A stretch of 49,986 nt of DNA from Balneolaceae bacterium (GTDB taxonomy: Bacteria; Bacteroidota; Rhodothermia; Balneolales; Balneolaceae). A program made the position numbers and the translations under genes. The stretch's first letter is position 1. Every line of letters begins with the position of its first letter. Location: contig RECI01000206.1 in NCBI GenBank assembly GCA_007694095.1, positions 1 through 49,986 of the forward strand, in the 5' to 3' direction. Positions 25,272 to 32,548 of the stretch are shown one piece after another. The notes beneath the pieces are model-generated. The model made no database searches and had not been told where the DNA came from. It worked only from the letters and a program-made list of their open reading frames with translations.

Positions 25272-27566
25272 GTGAAACGCTTCGGTGAATTTATTTTAGC
25301 CAATCCCCGGCTGGTGATATTTGGACTGGTTATGATCGCATTTTCAGCGATCTACCCTGCTTTAAACATACGCACAGATTTCAACCTTGAAGGATTCTAT
25401 CATGACCGGGATATTGTTATTCAGCAATACCGTATTCTCGAAGAAGAATTCGGACGGGATGACAACACCATTATTATTGGTTTTAAAAGCGACTCCCTAT
25501 TTTCCCATACAGTACTTGCTGATTTGCACCAGATAACAAACAGATTGAATGAAATTGATTTGCTGGATGATGTTTTATCTATCTGGAACGCCCTTGAGAT
25601 CAGTGAAATTGATGGTCGACTTAGCTTTGACCCGTTTCTTGAATTTGAAAACCTCGCCGAAACGGATTTTGAACAATTGCACATCAATGTAACAAGATCT
25701 CCACTACTGCAAGGGTTATTGGTTAACAAAGAGGGAACCGCTGCTTCCATAATACTGGTGATCAATGAAGAGCTGAACTCTTACCCCAACCGGAATCGTA
25801 TTATTTCAGAAACCAACGAAATCCTTTCTGACTTCGAGAATAATTATACATTCCATATATCCGGCATCCCTTATTTTAGAAATCAATATGTGAATATGCT
25901 GAATAGTGAAATTGTAATGTACATTACAATTTCTTCCATTCTCATCATTTTACTTCTTTGGTACCTTTACCGAACCATTTGGGGTGTTTTATTTCCAATG
26001 GTTATTGTCTGGACTACCCTTCTTTTCACTATTGCCATAATACAGCTTACAGGTGGATACCTGGAGATTATGAGCAGTACAATAGCACCTATCTTATTGT
26101 GTGTAGGCGTAGCTGATGCGGTACATATGCTTGCCAAGTACGATGATGCCCGTGAGAACGGTATGGGTAAACGGCCATCAATCATTGAGATGCTAAAAAC
26201 CCTGGGTAATGCCACATTTCTTACCAGCGTTACAACAGCAATCGGCTTTGCATCTTTACTTAGCAGCACAGTGATGCCCATGAAAAAGTTTGGTATATAC
26301 ACAGCCGTCGGCGTGTTAATTGCTTATCTCGTCACAATCATTTTCCTTCCGGCAGCACTTCGTCTCTCCCGAAGAAAAAATGTGGTTAATACTCATTCAG
26401 GATCATTTTATCCGTATCTGTATGGCTGGCTAACAAAAGTTGCAGCTTTTAACAGGCTTCATTACAAAGCAATTCTCATTTTTGGCCTGGTTATCACCGT
26501 TATTTTTCTTTACGGTATGAAATCGCTCGATGTGAATGCGCGTGTTTTCGATGATATCAGCGAAGATACTCAAATTATGAGGGACAGCAGGTTTTTTTCT
26601 GAAAATATCGCACCTCAGTTTCCGATGGAGTTCATCATTGACACTGAAATTCCGGAAGGTATTTTAACTGTGGAAATGCTTCACAAAGCAGAACTTCTTG
26701 AAAAAAAACTGCTTGAATTTCCTGAAATTCACAGGGTTACCGGTATTCACACCCTGCTTAAAGAAGTGCACCGGGTAATGGCGCCAGAAGCATCAGGCAT
26801 CCAGGCGGAACTGCCGGAAACAGACGAGGCAGTAGCTCAGTACGTTCTTCTTCTTGAGATCAATGAAGCCGATGAACTTTACCGGCTTGTTGATTTTGAT
26901 TATCAAAAAATGAGGCTATCAGCTTTCACAGAAGATGCAGGTTCTAAACGAATAAATGAGATCCGGGACGAAGTTAACGTAATTCTAAGCGAACTGTTTT
27001 CTGATGATAAAGTGATTGTAACAGGTACTACAATATTAAGTGCAGACCTCACAGAGAAAATTGTTTATTCGCTTGCGTGGAGTATTCTTCTCGCACTATC
27101 GGCAATAACTTTGATTATGATGCTCTTATTTAAAAACTCACGCCTGATCATTATAGCTCTGGTTCCAAATTTAATTCCTCTTGTGATTGTCGGAGGAATT
27201 ATGGGATTTCTGAATGTTGATATCAAACCATCTACAGCTGTAATATTCACTATTGCCCTTGGAATTGCCGTGGATGACAGCATTCACTACCTGGCACGTT
27301 TCAGGATAGAATATCTGCGAAGAAAAGCGATGATGCCTGCAATTACTGCAACCACAATCCATACAGGCAGGGCTATAATTGTTACAAGTGCAATTTTGAT
27401 TGCCGGTTTTGGCACCTTAATCACTAGTACTTTTACATCTACAGCAATGATGGGGATACTGGTTTGTTCAACCATATTCTCCGCACTGTTTGCAGACCTC
27501 TTTATTCTTCCGGCTCTTTTTTACTGGCTGAAACCTGACCTTGATATTGTTGAAGATCCCCGATAA
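25272..27566 (+). CDS. MMPL/RND-superfamily transporter (GTG start)
   Basis: A 764-residue RND-type protein of the MMPL/HpnN class. Two similar halves each have one helix, a large periplasmic loop, then five helices; the first helix is at about 10-30. The TM4-like segments ILLCVGVADAVHMLAKYDDA (first half) and IALGIAVDDSIHYLARFR (second half) carry the Asp residues used for proton coupling. Members export lipids, hopanoids or other hydrophobes across the inner membrane. The preceding DUF1302-like barrel is the likely partner. Start GTG at 25272. The 3' end overlaps the end of tmk on the opposite strand by 65 bases. Confidence 0.9.
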   Translation: MKRFGEFILANPRLVIFGLVMIAFSAIYPALNIRTDFNLEGFYHDRDIVIQQYRILEEEFGRDDNTIIIGFKSDSLFSHTVLADLHQITNRLNEIDLLDDVLSIWNALEISEIDGRLSFDPFLEFENLAETDFEQLHINVTRSPLLQGLLVNKEGTAASIILVINEELNSYPNRNRIISETNEILSDFENNYTFHISGIPYFRNQYVNMLNSEIVMYITISSILIILLLWYLYRTIWGVLFPMVIVWTTLLFTIAIIQLTGGYLEIMSSTIAPILLCVGVADAVHMLAKYDDARENGMGKRPSIIEMLKTLGNATFLTSVTTAIGFASLLSSTVMPMKKFGIYTAVGVLIAYLVTIIFLPAALRLSRRKNVVNTHSGSFYPYLYGWLTKVAAFNRLHYKAILIFGLVITVIFLYGMKSLDVNARVFDDISEDTQIMRDSRFFSENIAPQFPMEFIIDTEIPEGILTVEMLHKAELLEKKLLEFPEIHRVTGIHTLLKEVHRVMAPEASGIQAELPETDEAVAQYVLLLEINEADELYRLVDFDYQKMRLSAFTEDAGSKRINEIRDEVNVILSELFSDDKVIVTGTTILSADLTEKIVYSLAWSILLALSAITLIMMLLFKNSRLIIIALVPNLIPLVIVGGIMGFLNVDIKPSTAVIFTIALGIAVDDSIHYLARFRIEYLRRKAMMPAITATTIHTGRAIIVTSAILIAGFGTLITSTFTSTAMMGILVCSTIFSALFADLFILPALFYWLKPDLDIVEDPR
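25908..25933. repeat. Perfect 26-bp palindrome inside the RND transporter gene
   Basis: GAAATTGTAATGT is followed directly by its exact reverse complement ACATTACAATTTC. It lies in the codons for about residues 213-221, at the start of a membrane helix. It may be a buried operator or a chance result of codon choice; there is no T-run. Confidence 0.6.
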
Positions 27567-28149
27567 GTCCGATAATCTGCCGGTGAATAGCTTGAGGATG
27601 GTTTGTGGCGTCTATGGTTAAAAATCGGTCTTCTTTCTTTGCAAGCTCATCGTAACCTTCAACCACCCTTTTAAAAAAATCAATACCTGAGCGTTCCATT
27701 CGGTCTTTTTGTGAATTTTGTGTACGTCGGGCAGCCATTTCCGGAGTTATTCTCAGGTAAAATGTCAACCGTGGTGTAACCTGGTGAGAGGCCATCCGGT
27801 TGAGGGTAAAAATACTTTCAAGGTCTGCTGATTTCCGCCCGTATCCCTGGTAAGCGGTTGTAGAATCAAAAAAACGGTCAAGGATTACAATTTTATTTTC
27901 ATTAAGCAGGGGAATTACTTTTTCCCTTATCAGCTGCGATCTTGCAGCAGAGAATAATAGTAATTCGGTTACAGGGTCCATATCACCCGAATCATGAAGC
28001 AATAAAGAACGGATTTTTTCTGAAATTTCAGTCCCGCCCGGTTCCCGTAATACTGAATATCCTGCTTTAACAGTATCCAGGTATTTTTTTAAAAGATCTA
28101 TCTGGGTAGATTTACCACAACCATCGATACCCTCGAATGTAATGAGCAA
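27502..28149 (-). CDS. tmk: Thymidylate kinase
   Basis: Phosphorylates dTMP to dTDP. The P-loop is GIDGCGKST (7-15); REPGGTEISEKIR, the DRFFDSTTAYQGYGR block and the lid region ARRTQNSQKDRME follow. It is 215 residues, usual length, with a short charged tail (SASKKEPEE). That tail is encoded in the 65 bases that overlap the 3' end of the RND gene on the other strand. The ATG at 28149 is the family start (MLITFEGIDGCGKS). The PspC gene ends 12 bases upstream on the same strand. Confidence 0.96.
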   Translation of the reverse strand: MLITFEGIDGCGKSTQIDLLKKYLDTVKAGYSVLREPGGTEISEKIRSLLLHDSGDMDPVTELLLFSAARSQLIREKVIPLLNENKIVILDRFFDSTTAYQGYGRKSADLESIFTLNRMASHQVTPRLTFYLRITPEMAARRTQNSQKDRMERSGIDFFKRVVEGYDELAKKEDRFLTIDATNHPQAIHRQIIGLIGDLQQYQGQVSASKKEPEE

Positions 28150-28161
28150 AATAGGTACAGT

Positions 28162-28800
28162 TTAGTTAAAATCATCCATTGCAGATACCGGTTCTTTAGG
28201 CATCACAATAGCCATGGCCAAATAAACAAGCACAAAGCTGCCATACCCAAGAAAAAGTGCAGCCACAAAAATGATACGAATTATCGTAGAGCTGATTCCC
28301 AGATATTTTGCAAGTCCTCCGCAAACACCGGCAATTTTTTTATCTGTACGGGAGCGCATTAGCTTGTGCACTTCAGCTACATCAAAACTACTGTACGATT
28401 TACCTGATTTTTGGCCTTTTTTAGGTTTGGACCCGGCATCTTTATATAAAAATTCGTCCAGCTTGTCATAGGTCTCTCTCACTTTTTCCTGTTCAACTTT
28501 TTCAGTTACCTTTTCACCTTTCGTTTTTTTGAACATCGATAAAATAATCATGAATAATAATGCCCCGCCGAGATAAGGTGATACTTTAAGAAGTGTATTC
28601 ATGAGCGGAAATGAACTGAAACCCAAAATTTCAGTTCCAATGGTGTGCCCGACAAATGCAGCTGAAATAAATACCAGTACCAATCCGGCAATTGTTGAGA
28701 TATTCCAGATACTTTTTTTTGTTTTTTTCTCCTTTTCCTCAAGAAATTCATTTAAAGTAGAGTGAAGTTCCTGATCGGTAATGTTCAGTGTTTTTTCCAT
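28162..28800 (-). CDS. PspC-domain membrane protein
   Basis: The C-terminal third is a PspC domain: LMRSRTDKKIAGVCGGLAKY, a membrane helix (IIRIIFVAALFLGYGSFVLVYLAMAIV) and a final VMPKEP. PspC proteins sense envelope stress or anchor phage-shock complexes. The N-terminal half has two further helices (about 35-55 and 70-95) and a charged linker of about 50 residues. ATG at 28800 (MEKTLNITDQELH) is chosen; a TTG 12 codons upstream (28836) is possible. It is co-directional with tmk, 12 bases apart. No pspA or other psp gene is in the window. Confidence 0.85.
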   Translation of the reverse strand: MEKTLNITDQELHSTLNEFLEEKEKKTKKSIWNISTIAGLVLVFISAAFVGHTIGTEILGFSSFPLMNTLLKVSPYLGGALLFMIILSMFKKTKGEKVTEKVEQEKVRETYDKLDEFLYKDAGSKPKKGQKSGKSYSSFDVAEVHKLMRSRTDKKIAGVCGGLAKYLGISSTIIRIIFVAALFLGYGSFVLVYLAMAIVMPKEPVSAMDDFN

Positions 28801-28892
28801 GGTACAATTCTTTAAAAAATGTTGTAATTCACTCAAGCATTAATGCCGGTATGCCATGTAATACGAAAAGGGCTTCAGGCAGTTACGCTAAA

Positions 28893-29480
28893 CTACAAAA
28901 TAACCTCTTTTTCTGTAATTAATTGATCAAGCTTTATATCAAAAATTTCGACAGGAAGCGGTTCTGAATGCAGCTGACAATCAAAAAGAAGGCCAATTTT
29001 ACAGATCTTAGTGCTACCAAGAAACCTGTCGTAATATCCTTTGCCATATCCAAGCCGATTACGATGCCTGTCCCCTGCCACCATGGGTACTATTACAAGG
29101 TCAATTTGGGAGACAGGACATTCTTTTGCGAATACCGGTTCGCGAACACCCCATCCGTTGGGCTCAAGATACTGTAACGATTCGATTTGATGATGGGTAA
29201 GCAACCCATTGTGTTCCACTTTCGGAATGACCACGATTTTATCCATCTCAAAGCATTTGTTTATGATGAAATCTGTAACTACTTCATTGTTTTCCGGGAT
29301 CGAAACATAGCAGTGTATAACTTCTGAAATGGTAAATTGTGGCAGAGTAAACAATCTCTCAGCAATAGAAGTGCTGGCATCCTGAATAAAACCTTGTTTC
29401 AGGTTTTTTCGAACCGAAATATAATGTTTCCGTAGGTTATCTTTCGTCGGTGTATCTGGCCTTTTCAAAGATGGATCCAT
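28893..29480 (-). CDS. 5-formyltetrahydrofolate cyclo-ligase
   Basis: Converts 5-formyl-THF to 5,10-methenyl-THF with ATP, recycling an inhibitory folate (MTHFS/YgfA family). The family signature VPMVAGDRHRNRLGYGKGYYDRFL (split in two here: DRHRNRLGYGKGYYDR) is perfect, and the N-terminal KDNLRKHYISVRKNL is the usual ATP/substrate-binding start. It is 195 residues. The start ATG at 29480 lies inside the end of bshC, a 16-base overlap, so the two are coupled. I looked for a 6S RNA next to it, as in some bacteria, and saw none. Confidence 0.93.
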   Translation of the reverse strand: MDPSLKRPDTPTKDNLRKHYISVRKNLKQGFIQDASTSIAERLFTLPQFTISEVIHCYVSIPENNEVVTDFIINKCFEMDKIVVIPKVEHNGLLTHHQIESLQYLEPNGWGVREPVFAKECPVSQIDLVIVPMVAGDRHRNRLGYGKGYYDRFLGSTKICKIGLLFDCQLHSEPLPVEIFDIKLDQLITEKEVIL

Positions 29481-31084
29481 TTGTGGCTATCCGGCGTATG
29501 ACCGGCAAGCTGTCTGAGGATGTTATCCCATATATCTATACCATACTTATTCATAAAGTATATAAATGCCACTTCCCTGTCCTGAAGGTTGCCATTTGGG
29601 AACAGGCTGTTTTGTATTCGCCTGAGTCTGTTTAATTGTGTCTTATCCTGCTCTTTAAGCGAACGGTAAACTTTACCTTTCAATTTATCCAATTCATTAA
29701 AATAGGAAGTAATTGCTTTTTCTGCGCTGCCCTTAAGGGTCGGGTCAATTTCTGTAATGGCTCGTATACTTCCTTCAGAACATTCGCCGGCAGTTTTTTT
29801 CCATATTGTAAAAATGGATTCTATATCCGGTGTATCAGCCCTGGATATATATACAGATTCAAGATCTTCGATTCGCTGGTTATACTCATATTTCTCAAAT
29901 GGAAGTTTATCGATGATGCGTTCAATTCCGGATTCAACGATAGCAGCACTAAACCGGGGAAGAATAATTGGCATTTTCAAATCAAACAGAGAATACAAAT
30001 CTTTCATTTGAGCATAATATGCCACCTCGCTTGGCCCGGCCACATATGCAATGCAGGGTAATAACCAGCTTTGCGTCAATGGCCTTAAAAAAACATTTGG
30101 AGAAAACCTTTGAGGATTCTTATTGATTTCATTGATGAGATCGGCATCATCCCAGTAGATATCCTTTCCTTCAATGTGCCATCTATGACCTGAATTTGCA
30201 ATTTTTTCCCTGTTTTTATCATCATCTATCCAAAATAAATTGGAGATTTGAACATAAACCTGCCTGTGGTAGCCCTTAACATTCAACTTTTCAGACCGTG
30301 TGTTAAGTGCATCAAATATTTCAGATGCTTTTTCTACGCTTTGTATTAAAGGCTCGGTTACAGCTCTTTTTGAAACTTCCGAATTTGTTCCCGCCAGGAT
30401 TAAGCCATGTTTGCCAAAAATTTTTAAAATTAGCTTGCCGAAGGCCTCAGAAAAAGTGGATCCCTTTTTGTATGTATCATCAAGTATTTCCCAAAGACGG
30501 CCGGAAAAATCTGTTTCAGCCAAAAGATGCCGAATTTCATTGCGAAATGCTTCAAAACGATCTCCAAGGATAATTTCAGATACCCTCTGATGGTTTACAT
30601 GCTCCGCATCAATTGTCATTGTTTTGATTTCATCCCGGTCAAATAAGCCAATAGCGGCGGCTTCATCGAAATCGTGATCTTCATCTGCCATCCAGAATAC
30701 AGGGACAAATGGCCGGCCATACTTTTTTTCCCAAATGTCTGCCTGATGAATGGCAGTTATGATTTTCAGAATTGTAAACAAGGGCCCGCCATATATGGTG
30801 AGCTGCTGCCCGGTTACAACAGCCAGGCATTTTTCATCTTCAAGTTTTTCAATCGATTGAAATACCTGATCATTTGCATCGAACTGACGATTAAAATCGG
30901 TAAGAATCCTGATAACTTCTTTTCTGTCACCAGGAAATGAATATTCTTCCAGTTTTTTTACCGTTTCTGTTTCAGAAAACGGATTGGTGTCAAAAAAATC
31001 AGCTAAACGGCTGAAATTGGATGTGTAATCTTTAAATAATCCGGAAAAAGGTAAATGTGAAAATGGAGTTGAAAAAATATTCAA
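29465..31084 (-). CDS. bshC: BshC, bacillithiol cysteine-adding enzyme
   Basis: Last step of bacillithiol synthesis: joins cysteine to glucosaminyl-malate. The 539-residue length and the conserved landmarks fit the BshC/YllA family: AVVTGQQLTIYGGPLFTILK (about 88-107), PVFWMADEDHDFDEA (about 128-142), FLRPLTQSWLLPCIAYVAGPSEV (split across about 348-370) and a long coiled-coil near the C-terminus. This gene is good evidence that the organism makes bacillithiol, as many Bacillota and Bacteroidota-related lineages do. bshA and bshB are not in the window. It overlaps the folate gene downstream and begins 1 base after the stop of the nuclease-family gene upstream. Confidence 0.95.
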   Translation of the reverse strand: MNIFSTPFSHLPFSGLFKDYTSNFSRLADFFDTNPFSETETVKKLEEYSFPGDRKEVIRILTDFNRQFDANDQVFQSIEKLEDEKCLAVVTGQQLTIYGGPLFTILKIITAIHQADIWEKKYGRPFVPVFWMADEDHDFDEAAAIGLFDRDEIKTMTIDAEHVNHQRVSEIILGDRFEAFRNEIRHLLAETDFSGRLWEILDDTYKKGSTFSEAFGKLILKIFGKHGLILAGTNSEVSKRAVTEPLIQSVEKASEIFDALNTRSEKLNVKGYHRQVYVQISNLFWIDDDKNREKIANSGHRWHIEGKDIYWDDADLINEINKNPQRFSPNVFLRPLTQSWLLPCIAYVAGPSEVAYYAQMKDLYSLFDLKMPIILPRFSAAIVESGIERIIDKLPFEKYEYNQRIEDLESVYISRADTPDIESIFTIWKKTAGECSEGSIRAITEIDPTLKGSAEKAITSYFNELDKLKGKVYRSLKEQDKTQLNRLRRIQNSLFPNGNLQDREVAFIYFMNKYGIDIWDNILRQLAGHTPDSHKWIHL

Positions 31085-31085
31085 A

Positions 31086-31655
31086 TCAGCCTTTCAATTT
31101 TTTTATTTGGTCCCTGATTTTGGCTGCCTTTTCGTAGTTTTCGGTTTCAATGGCCGTTTGCAGTTCATTTTCAAGAATTTCAAGCTGTGATAACTCAGCA
31201 TCGGGCTCGCGGGAAGATTTGCGTTTTTCTGTCTTTGCTGTAACGTCTTCTGTTACAATTCCGGCTTCATCCAAAACTTTTTTTGTGGTAAAAATCGGAG
31301 CCTTAAAACGGATTGCCAGAGCAATAGCATCACTGGGCCTTGCATCGAGCTCAAGATCTTCTTCATTATGCTTATAGTGTATTTGAGCGAAGAAGGTGCC
31401 TTCATTTAAATCATTAATCACAACCTTATTGACTTCAGAATCAAAACTCAGAACCAGGTTTTTTAGCAGGTCGTGCGTCATAGGCCGTGGGGGTTTAATG
31501 CTTTCGAGTTCCAGGGCAATCGCCTGGGCTTCAAAAGTGCCAATAATGATAGGTAAACGCCTGTTTCCATTTGTTTCTGAGAGGATTAAGGCGTAAGCTC
31601 CGCCACTGCTGGGGCTTGTCGACAACCCTAATATGTCCATCTTAATAGTCTGCAA
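31086..31655 (-). CDS. Bifunctional nuclease-family protein (DUF151) with UvrB/C motif
   Basis: A 189-residue protein. Residues about 5-135 form the DUF151/BFN domain (DILGLSTSPSSGGAYALIL, RRLPIIIGTFEAQAIALELE and DARPSDAIALAIRFKAPIF), found in proteins with reported DNase/RNase activity. The C-terminal 36 residues form a UVR helical hairpin (LENELQTAIETENYEKAAK IRDQI) that binds UvrA/UvrB-type or other partners. The start is TTG at 31655, supported by a good Shine-Dalgarno sequence, AAGGAG with 6 bases between GGAG and TTG. It is the first gene of the bshC transcript. Confidence 0.92.
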   Translation of the reverse strand: MQTIKMDILGLSTSPSSGGAYALILSETNGNRRLPIIIGTFEAQAIALELESIKPPRPMTHDLLKNLVLSFDSEVNKVVINDLNEGTFFAQIHYKHNEEDLELDARPSDAIALAIRFKAPIFTTKKVLDEAGIVTEDVTAKTEKRKSSREPDAELSQLEILENELQTAIETENYEKAAKIRDQIKKLKG

Positions 31656-31661
31656 CGTATT

Positions 31662-31667
31662 CTCCTT
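31662..31667 (-). promoter_or_regulatory. Shine-Dalgarno site deciding a TTG start
   Basis: AAGGAG on the minus strand. GGAG lies six bases before the TTG at 31655, which supports this unusual start for the DUF151 gene. Confidence 0.65.
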
Positions 31668-31778
31668 TTGTTAAAATCTGACGTATGGTTCTAAATTTAA
31701 CTATTTTTCGCTTGCCCTTAAACACTGACATTACATAAAGAGTTTATTAAAAATCAAATAGTTTCTAAAGAAAAATAC

Positions 31779-32201
31779 TTGAAAGCACTAATTGATGAAC
31801 AAACAATGTGGAAAATTGCAGCATCAGGTTTTGGCCTTATTTGCGGAATAGCCATAATCGCTTTTATGAACCAGCTTAACTTTATGTTAAATCCAGTTGA
31901 ATATTCTAACCATACAGTTAATGATGTACAGGAAAAAAATCTCATTAATTCCACCGTATTTCTGGCTGGCAAAATCATTTCAGTAATAGCGGGAAGCTTT
32001 TTTTGTGGTGCTGTCATTAAACTGATCTATTTTTCCATTGAACTAAAGTTCATCGTCACCGTATCCCTTGTAATGTTACTTGTGGCATTTATTGATCTTC
32101 TGGCAGCACAGTACCCTGCGTGGTTCTGGGCCATATCGATGGGAGTTTATGTACCGTCATCGATTTCGGGTTATTATTTTATCATTCAAATCAGAAAATG
32201 A
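31779..32201 (+). CDS. Four-helix membrane protein of unknown function (TTG start)
   Basis: A 140-residue hydrophobic protein with four predicted helices: about 10-32 (MWKIAASGFGLICGIAIIAFM), 58-82, 86-108 and 113-135. No family is recognised. TTG at 31779 is the natural start (KALIDEQTMWK); an internal ATG at residue 10 would remove the short soluble lead. It is followed after 21 bases by the SUI1-like gene and may share its transcript. Confidence 0.6.
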   Translation: MKALIDEQTMWKIAASGFGLICGIAIIAFMNQLNFMLNPVEYSNHTVNDVQEKNLINSTVFLAGKIISVIAGSFFCGAVIKLIYFSIELKFIVTVSLVMLLVAFIDLLAAQYPAWFWAISMGVYVPSSISGYYFIIQIRK

Positions 32202-32222
32202 ATTAAACTTACGGAAGAACAC

Positions 32223-32453
32223 TTGAAGGTAACAATACAGGTTAAACGTAATCCCAGGACAGGAAAGCCGGTAACGGTTATTTCCGGGATATTACATAAT
32301 CCACAGGTAATAAAACAACTTGAGGCAAAACTTAAAAAATCATGTGGTGCAGGTGGTTATAGTGAGGGCAAAACCATTAATTTAAATGGCGATCATAAGT
32401 TAAAGGCGGAAGATTTACTGACAAAAGAAGGGTTTGAAGTAAAGATAGTCTGA
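32223..32453 (+). CDS. Miniature SUI1/YciH-family translation factor (TTG start)
   Basis: A 76-residue eIF1-like protein. The family core is complete: RNPRTGKPVTVISGI, then KKSCGAGGYSEGKTINLNGD and a final LLTKEGFEVKIV strand. SUI1/eIF1 guides start-codon selection in eukaryotes and archaea; the bacterial YciH homologues are not essential and are linked to start-codon discrimination under stress. E. coli YciH is about 108 residues; this one lacks nearly all of the N-terminal tail and is little more than the bare domain. TTG at 32223 is the only plausible start. Confidence 0.88.
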   Translation: MKVTIQVKRNPRTGKPVTVISGILHNPQVIKQLEAKLKKSCGAGGYSEGKTINLNGDHKLKAEDLLTKEGFEVKIV

Positions 32454-32548
32454 GCTTGATATTATTAATATAATGTCAAACTTTTATCATCGTTCTACGT
32501 ATGATCAGTTTTATATTCTGGCAGCGAAAAATATGGCATACTTTGGCT

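Noticed and set aside
28837-28892. Possible 6S RNA next to the 5-formyl-THF cyclo-ligase gene
   Set aside because: The gap is only 56 bases and no long bubble-type hairpin is visible.
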